Notes: a model not told the origin generated them from the sequence alone. Positions 1 through 8,915 are shown, numbered from the stretch's first letter. The stretch: DNA of 64,000 nt from JAFGDI01 sp963662515 (GCA_963662515.1 OY759675.1:3472001-3536000); one strand, 5' to 3'. Numbers and translations: made by a program.

Positions 1-984
1 GCCGATGCCGCAATCGCCGCTCACAGCGATTTTGCTCAATGGTCAGACCATCTCTTTCACCATTACAATAACCATCATGACTACAACGCTTCCCTGACCA
101 CCTATAAGCAGGCCCTGCTCGAGCCTGACCCGACAGTTGACAAACTTTTGTCTGCTTACCGCCTGTCACTGGCAGGGCTTATTCTCGGATATAAACCGCT
201 CATTTCTCCTTCAGTATTTCTACTGGACCAGAAAGGCAGGGCAATTGAATCTGGTACCGATCAGTCTATAGCCTCAGCAAGATTATGCGGTCTTGATAGT
301 GACAGCCAGTTTGCTCCCCTGCCGGCAGAGTTCCGAGAGAAGCATCGGGAAATAGCCCGGGCATTTGCCCGGCACTATCGCCATTATCGCAGGCAATTAG
401 TATTACCTTTGTTCGATGAGCTCAGTCAGGCTCAGGCCCTGATAATCCTGGTTGATATACCTTCATTACTGGCAGGCGGCGTAGGCAGGTACAATGACAA
501 TCGCCAGTTAGTACTGGACCTGATCGAAGCCTTGCAGAAAGATTCTTCGCTGGGCCGGAAGCTGGCTGGCATTTGCCGTTTCTGGAGCAGCTCTCTTAAA
601 AAGATCGCTTTTGTTGCCAGTAAAGCCGACCTGGTCTTACCCGCCGATGTTAAATCAGGCAGACTCATGTCACTGCTGCATCAGATGAATAATCGGGCCA
701 GGAACCTACTGCCCCAGTCTGATATAAAATGGTTCACCTGCAGTGCCTGCCGGTCAACTATGCCTGGCAAAGCATCAGAAAGCCTTATTGGCAGGCTCAG
801 GGCAGATAACCCGCAGCGAAATGAAATTGAATTTGCTGTTTCCCCCCTGCCAGAATCCTGGCCGCATAGCTGGCAGCCGGATGACTTTCATTATTACAGC
901 GTACTGCCCACTACTGCAAAAAATATCCAGATACCGCCTGAGCACCTGGGGATGGATCGTATCTTAGACTTCCTGATCAACTGA
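1..984 (+). CDS. YcjX-family (DUF463) predicted P-loop ATPase, 5' end outside window
   Basis: The reading frame is open from base 1, so the gene begins before the window; the TTG at 148 is internal. What remains (about 327 residues) is the C-terminal part of a YcjX/DUF463-type protein. The P-loop expected near the N-terminus of the family would lie outside the window. Visible family features are the His-rich start (HHYNNHHDYN near the window edge), a hydrophobic strand followed by an aspartate (ALIILVDIP), and the strand FVASKADLV, which resembles the NKxD-type base-recognition motif of GTPase-like folds. The next gene is a DUF697/YcjF-like membrane protein; this pairing is the same as the ycjX-ycjF pair of Proteobacteria and is the best support for the call. 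Cellular role unknown; YcjX-YcjF is associated with envelope stress in E. coli. Family call fairly sure, function not. Confidence 0.75.
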   Translation, partial: ADAAIAAHSDFAQWSDHLFHHYNNHHDYNASLTTYKQALLEPDPTVDKLLSAYRLSLAGLILGYKPLISPSVFLLDQKGRAIESGTDQSIASARLCGLDSDSQFAPLPAEFREKHREIARAFARHYRHYRRQLVLPLFDELSQAQALIILVDIPSLLAGGVGRYNDNRQLVLDLIEALQKDSSLGRKLAGICRFWSSSLKKIAFVASKADLVLPADVKSGRLMSLLHQMNNRARNLLPQSDIKWFTCSACRSTMPGKASESLIGRLRADNPQRNEIEFAVSPLPESWPHSWQPDDFHYYSVLPTTAKNIQIPPEHLGMDRILDFLIN

Positions 985-1043
985 TAATCGACTGGCAAAA
1001 GGCAAAGCACCTGACTAACAAGATATAAGCAGAAGGATATAAT

Positions 1044-2255
1044 ATGGACCATAATATGGATAGAACAGACAGGCCGATCGGCGATCCGCTATATAAGTCG
1101 CCGGCTGTTAAAGCAACCGAACCAGCTGATGAATCTGCAATGGCTGATACTTCCGGCCATAATGAGAGCCACTATCGTCCCGGCGACCAGGGCGTGGGCA
1201 TACCCAATTTCAAACCACAGCAAATGAGAATACTAAGCCCTGAAGAACAAGATGAAATCCACCAGCAGCAGGAGCAACAGTTGCGTGAAGACTTTACCCG
1301 CAAACTGCACGAACTGGGAAACACATCGGGGAAATGGAATCTGCCCTCCGGCCTGAGAAAGACATTTACCTGGGTAATACTGGCTCTGGCCTCTGTTCTG
1401 GCTTTAATCTTGATAAGCCAGACTGTATCTTTCGCGAACAACATTAAAGCTCTGCCCCGGCCTTTCAACATTATCGCTGCCTGTCTGGCGGGTATATTTG
1501 CCTTGATCCTCACTTTGGTCATCCTCAGACTTATATGGCAAACAGTACGCCTGCAGTGCAGTCCATCAATAAACATAAAGGCTGTATCCACCCTGCAACA
1601 AAGGCAGCAATTCCAGAAGCAGCTTCAGGAACATTCCACTCAGGCTCAAGAGCAATTACGAAACTACCTCAGGGAATACCCCTTAGACAATGAGGGCAGA
1701 AAAAGACTCATCAGTATTGGACTATCCAGCCAACAAGCCGAAGATCTGCTCACTGCCCGTGACTTTTTATTAACAAAAGACCGTCCTTGCGAAGCTGAAA
1801 ACTGGCTTGCAGATTTCGACCAGCGGTTCCAGGGTATTTTAGACCAGCTGGCCCACAGCCGGGTCAGACAATACGCCTTGCGGGCCGGTGCGGGAACAGC
1901 CCTTTCCCCCATACCAGCTATTGACCAGATGATCGTAATTTATTCCAGTACCGCAATGATAAAAGACCTGCTATTCATATACCAGCTCCGCCCGGCCTTT
2001 GGCCAGACTTTGGTGATACTCGCTCAGGCTCTGCTAAATACCTACCTTAGCGGTATGATAGAGGAAACCACCCGTTCCGCCGCCGAGAGCATCGGAGAAT
2101 CTGTGAGTCAATGGACTGGCAATCTGGGCGGGATCCTTGGCGGTTCGCTTATCAGAAGCCTGGGCGCACGCACCGGAGAAGCCGCCCTTAACGCTCTGCT
2201 GATCTCCAGACTGGGCAATAAAGCGATCAGCCAGCTTCAGCCCTGTCGAAAATGA
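1044..2255 (+). CDS. YcjF-like membrane protein with DUF697 domain
   Basis: A 403-residue protein starting at an ATG 59 nt after the YcjX-like gene, with AGAAGGA about 7 nt upstream. The first 110 residues are polar and charged, with a Gln-rich stretch around residues 75-85. Two predicted membrane helices follow, about residues 110-130 and 138-160. A soluble helical region leads to a C-terminal DUF697-like part (about residues 280-395) with the run AGAGTALSPIPAIDQMIVIY, typical of YcjF and related proteins that partner with GTPase-like NTPases. The order polar N-terminus, two TM helices, DUF697 matches YcjF, though this protein is longer than E. coli YcjF. It probably anchors or works with the preceding ATPase at the inner membrane. 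Exact function unknown. Confidence 0.7.
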   Translation: MDHNMDRTDRPIGDPLYKSPAVKATEPADESAMADTSGHNESHYRPGDQGVGIPNFKPQQMRILSPEEQDEIHQQQEQQLREDFTRKLHELGNTSGKWNLPSGLRKTFTWVILALASVLALILISQTVSFANNIKALPRPFNIIAACLAGIFALILTLVILRLIWQTVRLQCSPSINIKAVSTLQQRQQFQKQLQEHSTQAQEQLRNYLREYPLDNEGRKRLISIGLSSQQAEDLLTARDFLLTKDRPCEAENWLADFDQRFQGILDQLAHSRVRQYALRAGAGTALSPIPAIDQMIVIYSSTAMIKDLLFIYQLRPAFGQTLVILAQALLNTYLSGMIEETTRSAAESIGESVSQWTGNLGGILGGSLIRSLGARTGEAALNALLISRLGNKAISQLQPCRK

Positions 2256-2309
2256 AAGATAAAAGACACTTTGTAACCGTATGATCAGTTACGAAAATTT
2301 TATGATAGC

Positions 2310-3218
2310 TCAGTCAAAAACGCAAACCTGATTCTTGCCCTTTTGCTTAGCCTGATACATGGCTTTATCGGCATTATTGATCAGATCACCGGCGGTTATG
2401 CCGGGCTTATGAATTGCTACGCCCAGGCTGGCGGTTACTGGCTTTTCCAAACCTCGTATCTCAAGATTGGCTATGTATTCACATAACCGCTGGCCGGTCT
2501 GACGACCGGTATCCAGGGTACTGCCCGGCAGAACGATAAGGAATTCCTCACCGCCCCAACGCCCCACAGAATCAGGCAGACGCAGATTAAAATTCAGCAT
2601 ACTGCCAACCTCACGCAGAACCAGATCGCCGGTTTCATGACCATAATTATCGTTTATCTTCTTAAAGTCGTCCAGGTCCAGCATTATTACCGCCAAGGGC
2701 TGACCATATCGGCTGGCTCGCTCTATCTCACTTTCTATTATCCCATCTATTGCCTGACGATTATTAACGCCACAAAGATGGTCCAGACGCGAGCTGAGCA
2801 AAATATCCTTTAATGTCTGCTCCAGCCCGGTCAGTACCGATATATCATGCATTATATTGACCGCACCTATTACCGACTGGCTCTCCTGATCGCGTACTGG
2901 TGAGATATGTGCTTCAACAGGAATACGCTGACCATTTTTCCGAACTATAAAACCCTTCCAGGTCGCCGGGATACCTTTTTGCAAAACCGACTTTATACCA
3001 TAATTCGTAGTCACAGCCGCATCTGAATCTTCACTGAAAAAACGAGCTTTATTGTATTTTTCACCAATAACATCAATTGCTTTCCACCCGGTTAAACGCT
3101 CAGCAGCACCATTAAAGTAACATATTACATTTTCAACAGTTACGACGACCATAGGCATATTTATCGCACTCACTATCAACTTATGATCCATCAGGCAACT
3201 ATTACTATTTCCGTTCAT
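2310..3218 (-). CDS. PAS-GGDEF diguanylate cyclase
   Basis: A 302-residue cytoplasmic protein. Residues about 12-135 form a PAS domain (GAAERLTGWKAIDVIGE, and the PAC-like segment with PVRDQESQSVIGAVNIMHDIS). Residues about 138-300 form a GGDEF domain (DHLCGVNNR at its start). The active site is GGEEF, an active variant, and an inhibitory I-site RLPD stands five residues before it, so product feedback by c-di-GMP is expected. There is no EAL domain, membrane helix or signal peptide. Reaction: 2 GTP to c-di-GMP. It stands alone, convergent with the YcjF-like gene and divergent from the ASKHA gene. The PAS input ligand cannot be told from the sequence. The ATG lacks a good Shine-Dalgarno. Confidence 0.92.
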   Translation of the reverse strand: MNGNSNSCLMDHKLIVSAINMPMVVVTVENVICYFNGAAERLTGWKAIDVIGEKYNKARFFSEDSDAAVTTNYGIKSVLQKGIPATWKGFIVRKNGQRIPVEAHISPVRDQESQSVIGAVNIMHDISVLTGLEQTLKDILLSSRLDHLCGVNNRQAIDGIIESEIERASRYGQPLAVIMLDLDDFKKINDNYGHETGDLVLREVGSMLNFNLRLPDSVGRWGGEEFLIVLPGSTLDTGRQTGQRLCEYIANLEIRGLEKPVTASLGVAIHKPGITAGDLINNADKAMYQAKQKGKNQVCVFD

Positions 3219-3360
3219 TTCATTATTCTCATTATTAAAATTAAAACTTAAAACATAATTTACTGTAAATATTACAAAATATTACTGCCATAGTATTATT
3301 CGGCTCGATATAATCTTGGGTTGACCGATATAACATTTAATTAAAGCTAAAACGAACATT

Positions 3361-5202
3361 ATGAACCAGTATAGAATTAAATTTTTACCAGATGGCATAG
3401 CTATAACTATCCCTGCTGGCCAAAATTTGCTGCAAGCGGCTAAAGCGGCCGGCATAGACATTAACTCATCATGCGGCGGTAAAGGCAATTGCGATAAATG
3501 TCTGGTAATACCAGCTGGCAGCGAAGTGCCCGTTCGGGCCTGCCAGTTCTTCCCGGATTGCGATATGTCAGTATCAGTACCTGACACATCGAGAAGAAAC
3601 AAAATAATGCAGATTATGGCTCACGGCCTCAATATCAACACTGATATTGAGGTTAAGCCAAACCTCAAGCTCATAGAAGTTGCCATACAAGCACCAGAAA
3701 TGCATGACTTACGCAGCGATGCCCGCAGACTGCTCAATGCTCTGGAAGATACCCTGCCCGGCGAAGATTTCACCTTCTCGGCAACTATGCTCAGGGAACT
3801 TCCCAATATAGTCAGAGCCGGCATATACAAGGATAACTCAGCAGGACAAGCTCTGGTCGTGCTTGACAATAATAACAGAGTTATAGGGCTAAGACCTGCT
3901 GACAATCATGACAGCCACAAGCTGTTTGGCATTGCAGTCGATCTGGGTACAACCACTATGGTTGCATTACTGGTCGATATGATCAGTGGTAATGTTATCG
4001 ACAGAGCTGCTTGCAGTAACCCGCAGATCAGCCATGGAGACGATGTTATCAGTCGCATAAATTTCACCATGGAAAACCCAGGCGGCCTCCAGGTAATGCA
4101 GGAAATCACGACCAAGGCCCTCAACGAGCTGATTGGCAAATTATGTACTCAACATAAAATTGACCCACTGGACATCTACGAGGTTGTCGCTGTTGGCAAT
4201 GCCACAATGCAGCATATACTGGCTGGTGTGCCGGTCAGTCAGATAGGCATAGCTCCTTATGTCGCTGGATTTTGCAGCCTGATAAACATAGAAGCTCTTA
4301 GCTGCGGGCTCATTATTAACCCAGCTGGACAACTGGTTATAGCTCCGGGAATTGCTGGTCATATTGGCGGAGATACGGTTGCTGTTGCTCTTGCCAGTGA
4401 AATAGAATACGACTCTGGAGCTAATCTGGCAGTTGACATCGGCACCAATGGCGAGATAATCCTGGCCCATGATGGCAGGCTCTTTTGCTGCAGCACAGCC
4501 GCCGGACCGGCTTTTGAAGGAGCCAGAATACTACATGGCATGCGTGCCTCTGCCGGTGCGATCGAAAAATTCAACTACACCGCCCAAAGCGGCTTTAATA
4601 TCGACACAATAGAAAAAGGAATCGCCATCGGCATCTGCGGCAGCGGCCTGATCGACATTATCGCCTGCCTGCTGGATAACGGCGTAATCGACGAAACCGG
4701 AAGAATGCTTAACACTGACGAGCTACCGGAAAATACACCAGCCGAGTTCAGAGACAGACTCTGTAAGCATAATGACCAGCCAGCATTTATAGTTGTGCCC
4801 CAAAATAGCAGCGGAACCAAACAAAATATCATGCTAACTCAAAAAGATATCAGACAGGTCCAGCTTGGCAAGGCCGCTATAGCCGCTGGCATAGAAGTGC
4901 TGCTCCATACAGCCGGACTGAATTATAGTGATATTGAGAGGGTATATATGGCCGGTGCATTTGGTAATTACCTGCACCCGGCGAGTGCCAAACGGGTAGG
5001 TCTGTTCCCACCGGTCTCGCTCGATAAAATAATCTCTATCGGCAATGCCGCCGGTACAGGAGCAGTTGCAATGCTCATTAACCGCTCGCTGAGAAAACAC
5101 GCCAGCACACTCGCTGACCTAATGGAATATATCGAATTAGCCGCCCGCAGCGAATTTCAGAATATCTATGCCGATAAAATGCTGTTTACCGAACCGGAAT
5201 AA
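3361..5202 (+). CDS. 2Fe-2S ferredoxin-like/ASKHA domain protein (corrinoid-protein activator family)
   Basis: A 613-residue protein with an N-terminal plant-type ferredoxin domain: Cys 38, 44, 47 and 61 have the CX5CX2C...C spacing of a [2Fe-2S] site. A linker is followed by an ASKHA (acetate/sugar kinase-Hsc70-actin) ATPase region with phosphate-loop signatures GIAVDLGTTTMVALLVD and LAVDIGTNGEIIL, and a late conserved segment VYMAGAFGNYLHPASAKRVG. This architecture (DUF4445/COG3894) is that of the reductive activators of corrinoid enzymes, which use ATP to return inactive Co(II) to Co(I) in methyl-transfer systems. A corrinoid-binding protein is encoded 45 kb away in this window; no methyltransferase is adjacent. 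It probably shares a transcript with the small Cys-rich gene 27 nt downstream. The ATG at 3361 has no clear Shine-Dalgarno. Family sure; partner unknown. Confidence 0.88.
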   Translation: MNQYRIKFLPDGIAITIPAGQNLLQAAKAAGIDINSSCGGKGNCDKCLVIPAGSEVPVRACQFFPDCDMSVSVPDTSRRNKIMQIMAHGLNINTDIEVKPNLKLIEVAIQAPEMHDLRSDARRLLNALEDTLPGEDFTFSATMLRELPNIVRAGIYKDNSAGQALVVLDNNNRVIGLRPADNHDSHKLFGIAVDLGTTTMVALLVDMISGNVIDRAACSNPQISHGDDVISRINFTMENPGGLQVMQEITTKALNELIGKLCTQHKIDPLDIYEVVAVGNATMQHILAGVPVSQIGIAPYVAGFCSLINIEALSCGLIINPAGQLVIAPGIAGHIGGDTVAVALASEIEYDSGANLAVDIGTNGEIILAHDGRLFCCSTAAGPAFEGARILHGMRASAGAIEKFNYTAQSGFNIDTIEKGIAIGICGSGLIDIIACLLDNGVIDETGRMLNTDELPENTPAEFRDRLCKHNDQPAFIVVPQNSSGTKQNIMLTQKDIRQVQLGKAAIAAGIEVLLHTAGLNYSDIERVYMAGAFGNYLHPASAKRVGLFPPVSLDKIISIGNAAGTGAVAMLINRSLRKHASTLADLMEYIELAARSEFQNIYADKMLFTEPE

Positions 5203-5229
5203 CCCTTTACAAACAAGGAAATATTGACC

Positions 5230-5718
5230 ATGAACAATCCTTACAGTTCTGAAACCGGATGCTGCCCACTCTTTGACCCGGCAACTCTTGACCAGAAGGA
5301 GCTGCACTGGGATAATAAACTGTTCATTAAAGACAAAGTGTTCTGCCTGTTCAATTTCCCACTTAATTTCGGCGGGGCTATGGTAAGGTGCATACAAAAG
5401 ATCGATGCCTGCAAAGCCTATACTCCAGAACCGCCGCTGGTACTGTCAGACCATGTTTCCCCCTTCAGAATGGACCTCTATCTGGAAGTACCCCATGAAG
5501 TGCCTGGCATCGAAAACACACGGTTAAGCGGCGAGTTTTTGTGCAAAGTTTATGAAGGACCATATAAAAATATCGGCAAATGGATAAAAGACATGGCCCA
5601 ATGGGTAGGCACAAAAGGCAAAACCATTCGCAGACAACTTTTCTATTATACCTGCTGCCCCAAATGCGCTAAACACTATGGTAAAAATTACATCGTTCTC
5701 ATCGCCCAGACAAAATGA
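5230..5718 (+). CDS. Conserved hypothetical protein with C-terminal CCPKC motif
   Basis: A 162-residue soluble protein. I place the start at the ATG at 5230 because AAGGA ends 9 nt before it; an in-frame TTG two codons upstream is less likely. It follows the ASKHA gene by 27 nt and is probably co-transcribed. Cysteines are frequent: a CC pair at residues 11-12 and a CCPKC motif at 142-146 followed by AKHYGKNY, suggesting a small metal or redox site. The central part (about 85-135, with CKVYEGPYKNIGKWIKDM) reads like a GyrI/effector-binding-type alpha/beta fold, but this is an impression only. I do not recognise a characterised family. Its position suggests, without proving, a role linked to the Fe-S/corrinoid activator. 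Confidence 0.75.
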   Translation: MNNPYSSETGCCPLFDPATLDQKELHWDNKLFIKDKVFCLFNFPLNFGGAMVRCIQKIDACKAYTPEPPLVLSDHVSPFRMDLYLEVPHEVPGIENTRLSGEFLCKVYEGPYKNIGKWIKDMAQWVGTKGKTIRRQLFYYTCCPKCAKHYGKNYIVLIAQTK

Positions 5719-6082
5719 ACGCCTGGCATCGGCGAGCCATAACAGCAAGATATTTCAAGATCGTCGCCAGATGCCAATATTGTTTCCGTTCACACGGTAA
5801 CAAGTAACAAACAAATTGATAAGCTCCGATGTTGACTTTAACGCAAACTCTGGGGCGAGTGCAAATTGTGGGGGTAAATAACTAAAAAAAATATTGTTTG
5901 CCAACAATAACAACCAAACATCTTCAACCTAAGTTACTGTCTGCCAATACATTAGTAAAGTTCAGGCATTATTGAGCAAAGCCATTCTTTCTGTATGTCA
6001 GTTTAAATTTAAGTTGGCACTATTTCTATCCGAGCAAAGCAATGGTGTTTACTATTATTTTAATACAAAGCTTGGAGTTAGT
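5719..6082. repeat. Intergenic region with fragments of two dispersed repeat families
   Basis: No gene is apparent in these 364 bases. At 5787-5802 lies CCGTTCACACGGTAAC, whose first 13 bases recur at about 25968-25980. Directly after it, 5797-5831 aligns with the outer end of the inverted-repeat element at 11660-11845: the same order GTAA(C/T)AAGTAA(C/T)AA followed by TTGATAAGCTCCG is seen in both, with a few differences. The region therefore looks like a dead end-fragment of a small mobile or repetitive element next to a second short repeat. The upstream sequence of the chemoreceptor (5940-6082) is A/T-rich without a promoter I would defend. Confidence 0.5.
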
Positions 6083-7573
6083 ATGCAGAAAGAATCATCT
6101 AAAAAAATACGGACATTAGTATCAATACTACCAATTCTCGCTCTGGTCTGTATGGTTACACTATACATATCAGACATTCTTATCAATAGAAACATTTCTG
6201 CTAAGGTAATATTGCCAGAGTTTGGCAATGCCATACTCAATAGCAATAAACAGGTACTGAAAACCGCTACCGACAATCACGCCGAAATCCTTGCCGCGAC
6301 TCTACAGGGAATATCAGACAGAACCGCCCAGACCGAGACCTGTGAAAAATTTACTCAAACCATTAGGTTTATGGAAGATAAGAGTGGATACTTCTTTGTC
6401 AATGCAACTGACGGACGGATCGTTTATCACCCCTTAAGAAAAGATCTCATAGGAACCAACGGTCTGGGCGACAAAGATGCAAAAGGTAAGCTTTTTGCCA
6501 AAGAGTTCGCTGAGGTTGCCAAAGCAAAGGGACAGGGGTTTATCGAGTACTTCTGGGAAAAGCCTGGCGAGGGTATTCAGCCGAAACTTTCATATGTCAA
6601 AGCTATTCCCGGCACTGATCTGTATGTCGCCTCCGGAATTTATATTACCAATGTTGAAAATGCAAAGACCACACTCTCAGCGACAGTGAGCAATCAGCAA
6701 AAGCGATATTATGTATTTCAGGCTGGTATATGGCTGATTTCGGTTTTAGCTCTGGTTTTATGCTCCACACTGATAATAAGACAGATAATTAAGCCTCTCA
6801 GAAATATCATTGCCCGACTAACCAGTTCAACTGAAGACATGGCTCAGGCATCCAGAAGTATTTCCGATGGAGCCACAGCACTGGCCAACAACGCCAATTC
6901 TCAGGCCGCCGCAGTTGAAGAGACCAGTAGTTCACTGGAAGAAATACGGGCTATGACTAAAAATAACAGCGAGAACGCCGGGCAGGCAGAAAAAATGGCT
7001 GGCACTTCAAATGCCGTAGTCAGTATGGGCAGCCAATCCATCTCGGAAATGCTCACTGCAATGGAAGGCATAAAGCAGTCGTCACAGGAAATTAGTAATG
7101 TGATCAAAATCATTGATGAGATCGCCTTCCAGACCAATTTGCTGGCACTTAACGCCGCTGTCGAAGCGGCACGCGCAGGCGAGGCAGGCAGAGGTTTTGC
7201 CGTCGTTGCTGAAGAGGTGCGAAACCTGGCCATGCGATCCGCTGAAGCTGCCAGAGGAACAGCCAGTATGATCGAGGAATCCGTAAAAAATTCTCAGAAT
7301 GGCGTAAAAATCGTAACAGATGTATCCAATGCCTTCAGCGAGGTCACCAATTCCGTTGGCAAGGTCGATTCTCTGGTCTCTGAGATCAGCCGTGCCTCCA
7401 GCGAACAAACCACCGGACTGGAACAGATCAGCCAAGCCATGAACCAGATCGACTCTGTTACCCAGTCGATCGCCGCCAACGCCGAAGAAAGCGCCTCTGC
7501 TTCCCAGCAACTCAATCAACAGGTGGAAAATGTCAAAGAGGTCGTTCAGGGCCTGCACTCCATGGTATTCTGA
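6083..7573 (+). CDS. Methyl-accepting chemotaxis protein with single-Cache sensor
   Basis: A 496-residue chemoreceptor. I place the start at the ATG at 6083 (GGAG at 6074-6077); an upstream TTG in frame would add 37 unlikely residues before the membrane helix. Order: TM1 about residues 8-30, a periplasmic single-Cache (sCache_2-like) domain with the run DKSGYFFVNATDGRIVYHP and a closing LYVASGIYI, TM2 about residues 208-230, a short HAMP-like linker, and an MCP signalling domain. The highly conserved hairpin tip is EIAFQTNLLALNAAVEAARA. sCache_2 sensors often bind small organic acids. No che genes are nearby, so it must feed a chemotaxis system elsewhere. Family certain, ligand unknown. Confidence 0.95.
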   Translation: MQKESSKKIRTLVSILPILALVCMVTLYISDILINRNISAKVILPEFGNAILNSNKQVLKTATDNHAEILAATLQGISDRTAQTETCEKFTQTIRFMEDKSGYFFVNATDGRIVYHPLRKDLIGTNGLGDKDAKGKLFAKEFAEVAKAKGQGFIEYFWEKPGEGIQPKLSYVKAIPGTDLYVASGIYITNVENAKTTLSATVSNQQKRYYVFQAGIWLISVLALVLCSTLIIRQIIKPLRNIIARLTSSTEDMAQASRSISDGATALANNANSQAAAVEETSSSLEEIRAMTKNNSENAGQAEKMAGTSNAVVSMGSQSISEMLTAMEGIKQSSQEISNVIKIIDEIAFQTNLLALNAAVEAARAGEAGRGFAVVAEEVRNLAMRSAEAARGTASMIEESVKNSQNGVKIVTDVSNAFSEVTNSVGKVDSLVSEISRASSEQTTGLEQISQAMNQIDSVTQSIAANAEESASASQQLNQQVENVKEVVQGLHSMVF

Positions 7574-7584
7574 CCCGTTTGCCA

Positions 7585-8089
7585 CTACTCCTGACTTCAA
7601 CAATGTGACACCCAAATCAGTAGAATAGTTTGTAGATTTTCTGTTATTCGAGATCCTTCTGGAGCTGTTTTTTGTGTATATGAGGATCATTAGGCAGGGG
7701 AAATCTGATTTCATACATAGCTCAATTCGACACAGCTGTCCGTAATTTTCAATTACTTACTCTGCCGGCATATCCGTATTTATCATTTAAACCCTACGAC
7801 CACCCCAATTGGCAGCAAGGTTTTGCCTTTAAAGGAATTACTCTCAAAGATGTCATAACCAATGGACCAGCCACCAGCCCCGACTAGCAAACCAAGCATG
7901 ATCTGCAGGTTCTAAAACTTGCTGTCTTTGCTCTCTGATAATATAACATCTGCCCAGTTCTACCAGACGCTCAATCTCAACAGGGTCGCATGCTGAACCA
8001 ACCGTCTTGAAAACATGATAACCATTGGTTTTATCTATCACCTGAACTCTGGTTGATCCGGATTTATTAGCCTGTTTTCCGACATACAT
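7585..8089 (-). pseudogene. Decayed IS1634-type transposase (three remnants)
   Basis: Read on the minus strand, the start at 8089 gives an intact transposase N-terminus (MYVGKQANKSGSTRVQVIDK, then KTVGSACDPVEIERLVELGR) typical of IS1634-family enzymes. That frame runs into unrelated residues and stops at 7853. In another minus frame at about 7800-7868, GYDIFESNSFKGKTLLPI matches the GYDIFEGNTFEGHTLIP-type block found in the catalytic middle of the same family, followed by a stop. At about 7585-7665, PEGSRITENLQTIL continues after a frame change as LGVTLLKSG, resembling a C-terminal tail. So the element kept 5', middle and 3' pieces but lost most of the catalytic domain through deletions and frameshifts. 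I see no terminal repeats with certainty. The third fragment is the weakest. Confidence 0.72.
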
Positions 8090-8222
8090 CAGTCAGATTC
8101 CAGATATTATATAACACTCAACAAGCAGACAGATATACATTATTTGCCATAACACCACCGAATGGTCACTAACTATTGAGAAACACTGACAATCGCCAAG
8201 TCAGCATACTCACTTTTCCACC

Positions 8223-8672
8223 TCATATACAATAGTCATTATTCTTACGGCAATCAAATAACCTCTCTTTATCTACCAGATCCTGAAAGGTTGTGCCGTC
8301 ATATACTTTTTCCACTGCCTCTTTTGCTTGCTTCCAGAGCCCGACCAAAGCACAGTTATCTATTAGAGGACAACAGGCATTTTGGGTATCACCCGTACAG
8401 CGTACCGGGTCAAGAGGTCCTTCTACCAGCCTTATCACCTGACCTACCGTAATATCCTTTGGCTCAGGTATCAAATAGTAACCACCCTGAACCCCACGCC
8501 TGGACTCAACTATGCCCGAGGGCTTAAGCTCATTAAGTATAATTTCCAGAAATCGCTGGGGCACAGCTTGATTAGCGGCTATCTCTGAAGCTCTAACAGC
8601 TCCTGAACCATATCGTTTGGCCAATTCCAAAACCGCCCGAACTGTATATTGGCATTTTTGCGACAAACCCAT
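8223..8672 (-). CDS. Rrf2-family transcriptional regulator (CymR/IscR-like)
   Basis: A 149-residue Rrf2 protein. An N-terminal winged helix-turn-helix (about residues 1-65, with KCQYTVRAVLELAKR and the wing RRGVQGGYYL) is followed by a dimerisation helix and a Cys cluster at 92, 100, 101 and 107, the place where IscR-type members bind an Fe-S cluster. AGAAAGG stands upstream of the ATG. The gene is divergent from cysK and a transsulfuration gene, so the likely target is cysteine/sulfur metabolism, as for CymR of Firmicutes, but the Cys cluster favours an IscR-like sensor of Fe-S or redox state. Whether the cluster binds metal is inference. A palindrome inside the cysK promoter is a candidate operator. 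Confidence 0.9.
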   Translation of the reverse strand: MGLSQKCQYTVRAVLELAKRYGSGAVRASEIAANQAVPQRFLEIILNELKPSGIVESRRGVQGGYYLIPEPKDITVGQVIRLVEGPLDPVRCTGDTQNACCPLIDNCALVGLWKQAKEAVEKVYDGTTFQDLVDKERLFDCRKNNDYCI

Positions 8673-8707
8673 CTTACTGCCTTTCTCTTATATTTTTCAT
8701 CCTGAAG

Positions 8708-8736
8708 ATTATATACCAGTATAAAATAATTACCAA
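8708..8736 (-). promoter_or_regulatory. Candidate promoter of the Rrf2 gene
   Basis: On the minus strand, TTGGTA (8736-8731) and TATAAT (8713-8708) are separated by 17 nt, a sigma70-type spacing, 36 nt before the Rrf2 ATG. The short repeat ATAC-CA-GTAT overlaps the upstream edge of the -10, where an autorepressor could bind. Not tested. Confidence 0.6.
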
Positions 8737-8822
8737 TGCTTTTTAATCCACCAAAACACAGACTTACACAAAGCATTATAATATAGCAAGTTATACTTAC
8801 TACATAAATATCATGAAATTAC

Positions 8823-8851
8823 TTGTATTTACAAATACCAAATACTATAAT
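8823..8851 (+). promoter_or_regulatory. Candidate cysK promoter with internal palindromic operator
   Basis: TTGTAT (8823-8828) and TATAAT (8846-8851) are spaced by exactly 17 nt, about 65 nt before the cysK ATG. Between them lies GTATTT-AC-AAATAC (8825-8838), a 6+2+6 palindrome placed where a bound regulator would block RNA polymerase. The divergent Rrf2 protein is the obvious candidate to bind it. The promoter match is seen directly; the operator role is inference. Confidence 0.6.
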
Positions 8852-8915
8852 AACATCATGAGTTAAGTGATATATAAGTGAATAATATAAATAAAAATAA
8901 ATATAGGAGGCAAAT

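Noticed and set aside
5820..5890. Possible c-di-GMP (GEMM) riboswitch before the chemoreceptor
   Set aside because: A few bases resemble the motif (ACGCAAA), but the paired helices and tetraloop receptor are absent; repeat fragments explain the region better.
7082..7714. 210-codon open frame on the minus strand across the chemoreceptor C-terminus
   Set aside because: It lies almost wholly antisense to a clearly real MCP domain and shows no family match; a mirror of the biased codons of the real gene.
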